The position numbers were made by a program, and so were the translations under genes. From assembly GCA_028276305.1 (NCBI GenBank), contig JAPYWO010000133.1:1-5157 (forward strand): DNA of 5,157 nt. Reading direction: 5' to 3'. The notes beneath the pieces are model-generated. The model saw only the letters and a list, made by a program, of their open reading frames with translations. It did not search any database and was not told the origin of the DNA. Of this stretch, positions 1 to 5,157 are shown one piece after another. The first letter of the stretch is position 1, and each line of letters starts with the position of its first letter. The DNA comes from Candidatus Thermokryptus sp. Its GTDB lineage: Bacteria; Bacteroidota; Ignavibacteria; Kryptoniales; Kryptoniaceae.

Positions 1-2135
1 GTATCAGGTGGTACATTGCCATCAAGCGCTTTATACCATACGAATTTAACAGTGTCTGTTGAAAGTATATGCAATGAAGCATAATTTGCAGGAAGAGCAA
101 GCTGAGAAGCTGATGGCGGAAGATTTACCGTCTTAAAGTCAGTGTCATAATATCTCGGTGAAATTTGATAACCACCTGTGACAACAGTTGCCCCAGAGGT
201 AAATTGCGTTGCTATACCAATTATAGTAACTGGATATTGCGGTTCAGGTTTACCATCAATGTCAGTATCTCTGTCAATTCTAACTGTTAATGTTTCTGTT
301 TTCGCATAGGATACAAATATCATGTTTGCATCTGAGCCGGAAGAAGGCCAAGCGGGAGAATTTGATGCTTTCCAGAGAGAGTCAAGCTGGATCAATTGCG
401 CTTCATATTTTTCAAAGTTGTTCAAAAATTCAGAAACGGTTAATTTCTTCGGCGTCGGCAATGGGTAACCAGTGCCAACAACTCTTATCGTCGTGGAATC
501 AGTCGTTAGCGGGACAATTTCAGTTAAACCTCTGAACTGATCAATCTTACCTATGACGAGAAGTTTATCGCCAGGGTTAAATGTTAAAGCAACACCTGAT
601 TTATAAACATTTATCGCCCCTGTATTATCATAGATATAGTAAGAGGTATTGCTTGGCAAAGTATAATTTGGACTAAACACCACACCTGTAACCATTAATG
701 TATCGCCAGTATCCTTATAGTCAGGGATGAAATCGTTATTATCATCTTTTCTCGCTTCAGCTATTGAAACTAATTTAACAGCTTTCCCAGAAGCGGTGAC
801 ATTTATTGTGTCTGGAGCTACAAGAGTAAATGAGTTTGGTCCATTTGGCGGAGCAATGAAATAAATATGCTCGTTTGCATTTTCAAAGAAGATAATATTA
901 CCTACAATATCAACAGTCAAATCAGCAGCTGAGCTAATTGAACCCAATGGTGGTTCAAAAATTCGCTCATAATTTGGTCGCGTAGCATCTAAATTCCAAA
1001 CCCTCCAAACACCATTTATGCTTCCGGCGGGGCTTTCTCTAATAGATACAAAAAGTTGTCCATTGTGATACGCTATTCCAGCTATATTTGCAGATGAACC
1101 CCAATAAATAGACCACACTGTATCAGCTCTTGTGACTCTGGTTTTTCCATAGATGATATATTTTTCAGTCCAACTTGGATTTGCACCAAATGTTCCCGTT
1201 CCCTTTTTAAGATTTACATACATAACAGAATCATTTATAACAACTAAATCGTTCACATAAACGCTATCTGGCAAGAATACAGCAATAGTATCAAGTGGAA
1301 CTTTTAAAGTATCATCAGTACCTAACCTTGCAACAAGAATATTATACCTGTCACCATTGGCTATATAAAGTTTAAAATCACTACCAGTTCCACTAACTGC
1401 TAAACCTTTCGGTCGCCCAGAAAAACTAACAACTTTCTTCAAAGAACCATCTTTGGGATCGTACCTATAGACGCCATCACCAGTCGCTGTTCTTGATACA
1501 TACACTCTTCCAAGGTAATCAATTGTTGCGTGGAATACATTGTTTGTCCCAAGTATATCTTTAGTTGACAATATCAATGGTTTTCCTTCATCCCCAGCTG
1601 GTTGCCCGTCAGCTCTATACCTTATTATGCCATTACCAATTGGACCACCGGAATTGCCAGCATAAATAAACCCGAAATCTTTGCTTTTCGGATCTCTGTT
1701 AATATCTACACCACGCGTGTAAATGTTTAAGCCCTTAGATCCAGTATCATCATCATAATACATTGTCCAAGCACTGTATCCACCCGCCTGCTCTGCAGTT
1801 ATCTCAACAACCCATTTCCCCGCAGGAGCTAAACTTCCATCATCAAGCGTTCCATCCCAATAAACCCAGTGGTCTCCCATTGTTAAATTATAAAGCTCAA
1901 ATGTCCTTACATGCGCTGGGTTTACATCGTGATAAACTTTAACAACAACTCTCGTAGCTGAATCGTTCAGAGTAAACCATATCTTTGCCCCAGTGTAGTC
2001 ATTAAATTTACCATCAAACGGTTCATTACTATAGGGTTGAGTGACCCTGACATTGCTCGGATAAACATCCGCAAAAGATTGATAAAATGGGATTAGAAAA
2101 ATGAGAAGGGCTAAAATTGTCAATTTACGCAACAT
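1..2135 (-). CDS. Secreted multidomain protein (FlgD-like, propeller-like, OB-fold-like and Ig-like modules), 3' end outside window
   Basis: I translated this frame by hand from the ATG at 2135 and found 711 codons without a stop, so the C-terminus is cut off by the left window edge. Residues 1-22 form a signal peptide: MLRK, a hydrophobic core, then a likely cleavage after SFA at residue 22. About residues 25-130 resemble the FlgD Ig-like fold, with a WDG motif at 93-95 followed by DDG, APAGKW and VVEI. Residues 150-435 contain recurrent propeller-like strands, such as DYLGRVYVS (206-214), GLAVS (244-248), GQLFVS (359-364) and GNIIFF (412-417). From VSIAEAR (456-462) come two OB-fold-like units: 470-545, ending in FRGLTEI, and 572-650, with YEAQLIQLDSL, VRIDRDTDIDG and VTIIGIATQF. 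An Ig/FnIII-like domain begins near 672. This architecture is typical of exported proteins in the FCB group, often type IX secreted with a C-terminal sorting domain, which would lie outside the window. No catalytic motif is visible and the function is unknown. An adhesive, binding or structural role is inference. Confidence 0.9.
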   Translation of the reverse strand, partial: MLRKLTILALLIFLIPFYQSFADVYPSNVRVTQPYSNEPFDGKFNDYTGAKIWFTLNDSATRVVVKVYHDVNPAHVRTFELYNLTMGDHWVYWDGTLDDGSLAPAGKWVVEITAEQAGGYSAWTMYYDDDTGSKGLNIYTRGVDINRDPKSKDFGFIYAGNSGGPIGNGIIRYRADGQPAGDEGKPLILSTKDILGTNNVFHATIDYLGRVYVSRTATGDGVYRYDPKDGSLKKVVSFSGRPKGLAVSGTGSDFKLYIANGDRYNILVARLGTDDTLKVPLDTIAVFLPDSVYVNDLVVINDSVMYVNLKKGTGTFGANPSWTEKYIIYGKTRVTRADTVWSIYWGSSANIAGIAYHNGQLFVSIRESPAGSINGVWRVWNLDATRPNYERIFEPPLGSISSAADLTVDIVGNIIFFENANEHIYFIAPPNGPNSFTLVAPDTINVTASGKAVKLVSIAEARKDDNNDFIPDYKDTGDTLMVTGVVFSPNYTLPSNTSYYIYDNTGAINVYKSGVALTFNPGDKLLVIGKIDQFRGLTEIVPLTTDSTTIRVVGTGYPLPTPKKLTVSEFLNNFEKYEAQLIQLDSLWKASNSPAWPSSGSDANMIFVSYAKTETLTVRIDRDTDIDGKPEPQYPVTIIGIATQFTSGATVVTGGYQISPRYYDTDFKTVNLPPSASQLALPANYASLHILSTDTVKFVWYKALDGNVPPD

Positions 2136-2143
2136 AACTTATT

Positions 2144-2149
2144 CCTCCT
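2144..2149 (-). promoter_or_regulatory. Strong Shine-Dalgarno site of the secreted protein gene
   Basis: The minus strand reads AGGAGG here, a perfect anti-16S match, with 8 bases between it and the ATG at 2135-2133. It fixes the start codon, and the signal peptide that follows immediately agrees. It is the best ribosome-binding site in the window and suggests efficient translation independent of argS. Confidence 0.9.
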
Positions 2150-2171
2150 GTTTGGTTTTTTATTCGCTTTA

Positions 2172-2200
2172 AGGATAAGCAATTTTATTTTAAAAGTCAA
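2172..2200 (-). promoter_or_regulatory. Candidate sigma70-type promoter for the secreted protein gene
   Basis: On the minus strand a -35 hexamer TTGACT (2200-2195, 5 of 6 matches to TTGACA) is followed by exactly 17 bases and a -10 hexamer TATCCT (2177-2172, 4 of 6 matches to TATAAT). The spacer is AT-rich. Transcription would begin near 2165, giving a leader of about 30 bases that includes the AGGAGG site. It lies in the only real intergenic gap, between the argS stop and this start, which supports a separate transcription unit. Sigma factor preferences differ within the FCB group, and I saw only a poor match to the Bacteroidetes -7 element TAnnTTTG. Confidence 0.5.
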
Positions 2201-2238
2201 GTAAAAAAATGAAATTTTCAACCCATGAAAAAAATTAG

Positions 2239-3885
2239 TTACATTCTCTCCGGGGCGCTTATTCCAAGAATCTTAAATCCATTCGCAAGCACAATCTTCG
2301 TGGCAAGGCAAAGAGCAAGTCGTGCCTTCGTCAGCCCAGGATCAGACCCAACTACCCTATGCTTGTGATAAAAATGATGAAATGCCTCGGCTACTTCATT
2401 CAAATAATTTATTAACTTCAACGGCTCAAACGAATAATAAGCCGACTCTATCGCATCAGGAAATTCACTTAACAATTTCGCCAACTTAATCTCCTCTTCC
2501 TCTTTCAGGAGATTTAAATCCACCTTATCAATATCCCCAACCTCAACTCCCATTTCGCTTGCATACCTCAAAATGCTTGCAATTCTGGCGTGAGCATATT
2601 GAAGATAATAAACTGGGTTTTCCTCCGACTGCTTTTTGGCAAGATTGAGGTCAAAATTTAGATGGGCGTCACGACTTCTGTTAAGGAAGAAAAACCTAAC
2701 AACATCAGCCCCAACTTCATCAATCAACTCGTCAAGCGTTATATAATTCGCCTTTCTCGTGGACATCTTAACAACTTCGCCATCTTTCACAATTGTGACA
2801 AATTGATAGATTAAAACTTTAACTTTTGAAACATCATACCCAAGAACCTCAAGCGCTTTCAAGACATCGGGATATTCGGCTATATGGTCGGCACCGAACA
2901 CATCAACAATTAAATCAAAGCCCCTCTTAAACTTTTCAATGTGATATGCTATATCAGGCAATCTATAAGTCGGCTCGCCCGTGCTTTTCACCAAAACCTT
3001 ATCCTGTCCTCCACCAAGCGCCGTCACCTTAAACCACTTCGCCCCATCTTCCTCATATACATAGCCCTTCTTTTCAAGCTCCTCAACAACCTCCCAAATC
3101 TTTTTCTCATAAAGCCAATCCTCGTTATAATAAACATCAAATTCAATCCCAAGCCGTTTCAATGTCTTTTTAATATCATCAAAAATCACTTTTTCAGCTT
3201 TCTCCTTGAAGATTTTCAGGTCCGCCCCATCTTTAAGCTTATCCCCATACTCATCAATTAACATCTTCGCTATATCTTTTATATAATCACCCTGATAATA
3301 ATCCTCGGGATAATCAATTTTTTCGCCCAGTAGTTCAAGATAACGCAGTCGCACTGAATCAGCAAGTATCTTCATCTGTCTTCCAGCGTTGTTGAAATAA
3401 TACTCTCTGGTCACATCATAGCCGACCCATTCAAGGATATTGGCTATTGTATCGCCCAAAACAGCGTTTCTTCCGTGCCCCACTGTTAGCGGACCTGTCG
3501 GATTTGCACTTACAAACTCAACATTTGCCTTTTTACCTTCACCAATTTTAAGCTTTCCGAAATTTTCCCCTTGATTTAAAATTTCCTTAATCCGTTGAAT
3601 GTAAAACGACGGGGCAAGTTTAAAATTTATAAACCCAGGACCGGCAATTTCAACTTTTTCAACGAATTCGGGCTCAATTTCAAGATTCGCAACAATATCC
3701 TTGGCAACTTCCCTTGGGTTTTTACCTACTTTCTTCGCAATTAACATCGCTATATTTGTAGCGAAATCCCCGAACTGTTCGTTCTTGGGTTTTTCAAGAT
3801 TCAACTGCGTTCCATTGATAATTCCAATTTTACTTAAAGCGCTTTCAATTTTCGCTTTCAGATATTCCTTCGCTGATGGAAGCAT
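2239..3885 (-). CDS. argS: Arginyl-tRNA synthetase (class I aminoacyl-tRNA synthetase)
   Basis: This cytoplasmic enzyme joins arginine to tRNA-Arg using ATP. The 548-residue protein is full length for the family. Residues 3-90 match the ArgRS N-terminal tRNA-recognition domain (FGDFATN at 38-44). The catalytic Rossmann domain starts near 120 with FVSANPTGPL and the HIGH-equivalent T134-V-G-H137, where the usual first His is Thr. EYYFNNAGRQ (161-170) and YRLPDIAYH (307-315) are typical ArgRS segments. The KMSK-type loop is KMSTR at 373-377, intact and followed by KAN. The all-alpha DALR anticodon-binding domain covers about 425-548 (YLQYAHARI), and the protein ends with the characteristic ISAPERM. 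The ATG at 3885 lies inside the end of rsfS (41-bp overlap). A weak GAAAGG at 3905-3900 sits 14 bases upstream, so translation is probably coupled to rsfS. The identification is secure. Confidence 0.98.
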   Translation of the reverse strand: MLPSAKEYLKAKIESALSKIGIINGTQLNLEKPKNEQFGDFATNIAMLIAKKVGKNPREVAKDIVANLEIEPEFVEKVEIAGPGFINFKLAPSFYIQRIKEILNQGENFGKLKIGEGKKANVEFVSANPTGPLTVGHGRNAVLGDTIANILEWVGYDVTREYYFNNAGRQMKILADSVRLRYLELLGEKIDYPEDYYQGDYIKDIAKMLIDEYGDKLKDGADLKIFKEKAEKVIFDDIKKTLKRLGIEFDVYYNEDWLYEKKIWEVVEELEKKGYVYEEDGAKWFKVTALGGGQDKVLVKSTGEPTYRLPDIAYHIEKFKRGFDLIVDVFGADHIAEYPDVLKALEVLGYDVSKVKVLIYQFVTIVKDGEVVKMSTRKANYITLDELIDEVGADVVRFFFLNRSRDAHLNFDLNLAKKQSEENPVYYLQYAHARIASILRYASEMGVEVGDIDKVDLNLLKEEEEIKLAKLLSEFPDAIESAYYSFEPLKLINYLNEVAEAFHHFYHKHRVVGSDPGLTKARLALCLATKIVLANGFKILGISAPERM

Positions 3886-4285
3886 CTTTATCAGATTCGC
3901 CTTTCTTTGTTTTATTTGTCTTCTTTTTTGCTTTCAACGAATCATCAGTAACATATTCAAATTTAGCATCGCCCCAAAATCTTTCAAGTCCGTAAAATTC
4001 CCTCGCTGGCTTCAAAAATGCGTGAACGACAACATCAACATAATCAATCAAAACCCAAGTTAAATTAGTATAACCTTCAACATGCCATGCCTTTATACCT
4101 TTCTTTTCAAGTTCTTCAACGATATGATCAACTATCGCTTTAAGTTGAACCGATGAATCAGCTGAACAAAGAACAAAAAAGTCAGTTATTGATGTAAGTT
4201 TGCGAACATCCATTATAACTATGTCCTCTGCCTTCTTTTCAAGTGCGAGCTTTGCTACTCGCTTTGCAAGTGTTTTAGGTCTCAA
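3845..4285 (-). CDS. rsfS: Ribosomal silencing factor RsfS (Iojap/DUF143 family) with charged C-terminal tail
   Basis: RsfS binds ribosomal protein uL14 on the 50S subunit and blocks joining with 30S, lowering translation in starvation or stationary phase. Residues 1-113 form the whole Iojap domain: DIVIMDVR (21-28), the core TSITDFFVLCSA (31-42), the helix around 46-62, HVEG (68-71), WVLIDYVDVVVHAF (77-90), and REFYGLERFWGDA (95-107). The family is usually about 105-120 residues, but this protein has 146. The extra tail is Lys-rich at 118-128, then acidic and Ser-rich, and probably disordered. The start codon is TTG. It overlaps the stop of the preceding gene as TTGA and has an AGGTGAGGGA site just upstream, and the next in-frame Met (residue 25) would destroy the domain. 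The tail's coding sequence carries the argS start region. Confidence 0.95.
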   Translation of the reverse strand: MRPKTLAKRVAKLALEKKAEDIVIMDVRKLTSITDFFVLCSADSSVQLKAIVDHIVEELEKKGIKAWHVEGYTNLTWVLIDYVDVVVHAFLKPAREFYGLERFWGDAKFEYVTDDSLKAKKKTNKTKKGESDKDASISEGISESEN

Positions 4286-4728
4286 AAACTTCCCTCACCT
4301 TTGTTTTTGAATGGCTTTAGCATAATATAATCCAAGCCAATCACAACTGTAAATTCATTATAATGTTTTGACTTTGATATGACAATTTTATCCTCGTTAA
4401 TTCCAAGAACCCTGGCGATCAAACGCGCTGTGTCTGGCTTCCCAATATGATCAATTATAAAACTTTCTTTTACCGTCGTCTCATAATTTCCATAGTCAAT
4501 CACATCAAATCCCTTCGTCCGCAAAAATTGAACAACCTGAAATGCAACATCCTCAACACCACAACCGTTTTGAACATCAATTTGATAAGATGGATTTTGA
4601 ACGGTGATTTCCTCTTCACTTGAAAATTTATAACCAGAGTTTGAAAATTTCAATATAACCGAAACTAAAATTATCAATATCAAAACAACGGTTAATGGCA
4701 AAACTATTTTCTTTGCCTTGATTTTCAT
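4282..4728 (-). CDS. Membrane-anchored LytR C-terminal (LytR_C) domain protein
   Basis: The 148-residue protein has a short basic N-terminus (MKIKAKK), one hydrophobic transmembrane segment at about 8-27, a linker, and a LytR_C domain at about 48-139. The domain shows IDVQNGCG (50-57) in place of the family's V-x-V-L-N-G-T-G, then LRTKGFDVIDYGN (69-81), a helix with TARLIARVLGI, and the closing strand EFTVVIGLDY. The N-in topology would put the domain in the periplasm. In many proteins this domain follows the LytR-CpsA-Psr phosphotransferase domain, which attaches polymers to peptidoglycan. Here that catalytic domain is absent, so an enzymatic role is unlikely and a cell-wall binding or envelope role is inference. 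The ATG overlaps the acylase stop as ATGA and lacks a well-spaced ribosome-binding site, which suggests translational coupling. As I recall, small LytR_C proteins next to rsfS are common in the FCB group. Confidence 0.85.
   Translation of the reverse strand: MKIKAKKIVLPLTVVLILIILVSVILKFSNSGYKFSSEEEITVQNPSYQIDVQNGCGVEDVAFQVVQFLRTKGFDVIDYGNYETTVKESFIIDHIGKPDTARLIARVLGINEDKIVISKSKHYNEFTVVIGLDYIMLKPFKNKGEGSF
4291..4300 (-). promoter_or_regulatory. Ribosome-binding site supporting the TTG start of rsfS
   Basis: The minus strand reads AGGTGAGGGA, a purine-rich Shine-Dalgarno-like stretch. AGGTGA lies 9 bases and GAGGGA 5 bases from the TTG at 4285-4283. It lies within the last codons of the LytR_C gene. 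It supports TTG as the true start, since no ATG or GTG is as well placed. Confidence 0.7.
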
Positions 4729-5157
4729 CCCTCGGGCAAAAGGTATAAAATTTTTGTCTTCCCGTTATTTAATTTTTCCTCTTCAAAATAAATTTTTAGG
4801 TATTCTCCGTTCAAATAAATTTTTGTCTGACTGTCGTAAAATTTGCTCATTATCTGTCCAGATGGACCCGCTGGTATAACAGAATATAAAAAATTTTCCG
4901 AAAAATCCACAACTTGTCTCATTGATGGACCTAATACACAATCAAATGGTTTAAGCATGCTGAAACCAGCGTTATTTACAGTAGTCCCTGCACCACCGAC
5001 TTCAAATGGACCAAGGTTGAAAACTTTATCAAATGGGCTTTTTAATCCAAGCGGATGTATAAGTTTAAGCCGATGAATCTTCCCCCAACGCCATTCATTC
5101 ATATCATCACCAAGCAATTCTCTTAAATGATTTATACCTTCAACAAAACTTTTCCTA
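4725..5157 (-). CDS. Penicillin acylase family protein (Ntn hydrolase), C-terminal fragment
   Basis: Only the last 143 residues are in the window. The frame is open to the right edge (first full codon at 5156-5154), so the gene starts outside. The fragment carries the typical C-terminal signature of the penicillin/cephalosporin/acyl-homoserine-lactone acylase family: WRWGKIH, then IHPLG, FNLGPFEVGGAGTTVNNAGF, GPSMRQVVDF, PAGPSGQ and YLNGEYLKI. These enzymes are exported to the periplasm, cut themselves into alpha and beta chains, and hydrolyse amide bonds with an N-terminal Ser nucleophile. The leader, the alpha chain and the nucleophile are all off-window, so activity and substrate cannot be judged. 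An ORF caller may begin this gene at the TTG at 5117, but that is an internal Leu codon because family-like sequence (EGINHLRELLGDD) continues upstream. Its stop overlaps the ATG of the LytR_C gene. Confidence 0.92.
   Translation of the reverse strand, partial: RKSFVEGINHLRELLGDDMNEWRWGKIHRLKLIHPLGLKSPFDKVFNLGPFEVGGAGTTVNNAGFSMLKPFDCVLGPSMRQVVDFSENFLYSVIPAGPSGQIMSKFYDSQTKIYLNGEYLKIYFEEEKLNNGKTKILYLLPEG

Noticed and set aside
290..535. Plus-strand open frame of 81 codons
   Set aside because: It is antisense to the secreted protein, whose frame stays open with domain-like sequence across the region. The plus-strand translation has no recognisable features.
1742..1760. Short ATC/ATA-rich run (agtatcatcatcataata) that looks like a microsatellite
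   Set aside because: It encodes an in-frame acidic/Tyr stretch (YYDDDT) of the secreted protein. It is too short and imperfect to call a repeat.
2203..2234. Possible rho-independent terminator after argS (TGAAAATTTCA followed by a T run on the minus strand)
   Set aside because: The palindrome would leave a one-base loop and contains only A-T pairs apart from its ends, so no stable hairpin can form.
2941..3261. Plus-strand open frame of 106 codons
   Set aside because: It lies wholly antisense to conserved argS coding sequence and its product resembles no family.
3701..4063. Plus-strand open frame of 120 codons with hydrophobic stretches
   Set aside because: It is antisense to argS and rsfS. 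The hydrophobic look comes from Lys/Glu-rich codons read on the opposite strand.
4843..5076. Plus-strand open frame of 77 codons
   Set aside because: It is antisense to the conserved acylase C-terminal motifs, which clearly define the real frame.
4725..5117. Complete small gene starting at the TTG at 5117
   Set aside because: The same frame continues upstream to the window edge with acylase-like sequence, so this TTG is an internal Leu codon of a larger gene.

Overview
All five genes in this window lie on the minus strand. The sequence is AT-rich, and the proteins are rich in Lys, Glu, Ile and Tyr. The ArgRS carries a TVGHGRNAV signature, and a large secreted protein joins FlgD-like, propeller-like and OB-fold-like modules of the kind common in the Bacteroidetes/Chlorobi/Ignavibacteria (FCB) group. 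I infer a thermophilic or moderately thermophilic FCB bacterium, possibly near Ignavibacteria or Candidatus Kryptonia. This is a judgement from sequence character and remembered families, not from a search.

Layout, in the direction of transcription (right to left): (1) 5157-4725, the C-terminal end of a penicillin-acylase-family N-terminal-nucleophile hydrolase, cut by the window edge; (2) 4728-4282, a small membrane-anchored protein with a LytR C-terminal domain; (3) 4285-3845, RsfS, the ribosomal silencing factor, starting at TTG and carrying an unusual charged tail; (4) 3885-2239, complete arginyl-tRNA synthetase; (5) a 103-bp gap with a good sigma70-type promoter and a strong ribosome-binding site; (6) 2135-1, a secreted multidomain protein whose end lies beyond the left edge.

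Genes 1 to 4 are packed without gaps, joined by ATGA, TTGA and a 41-bp overlap. They look like one translationally coupled operon whose promoter is outside the window. It mixes envelope functions (acylase, LytR_C protein) with translation functions (RsfS, ArgRS). The secreted protein is probably a separate transcription unit. It fills nearly all of the left 2.1 kb, and because neither edge contains its stop codon it is easily missed by a simple ORF search.

I found no RNA genes, CRISPR array, insertion sequence, long repeat or clear terminator. I see no convincing undescribed system. The points most worth a second look are the architecture of the secreted protein, the Thr replacing the first His of the ArgRS HIGH motif, and the RsfS tail that overlaps the argS start.
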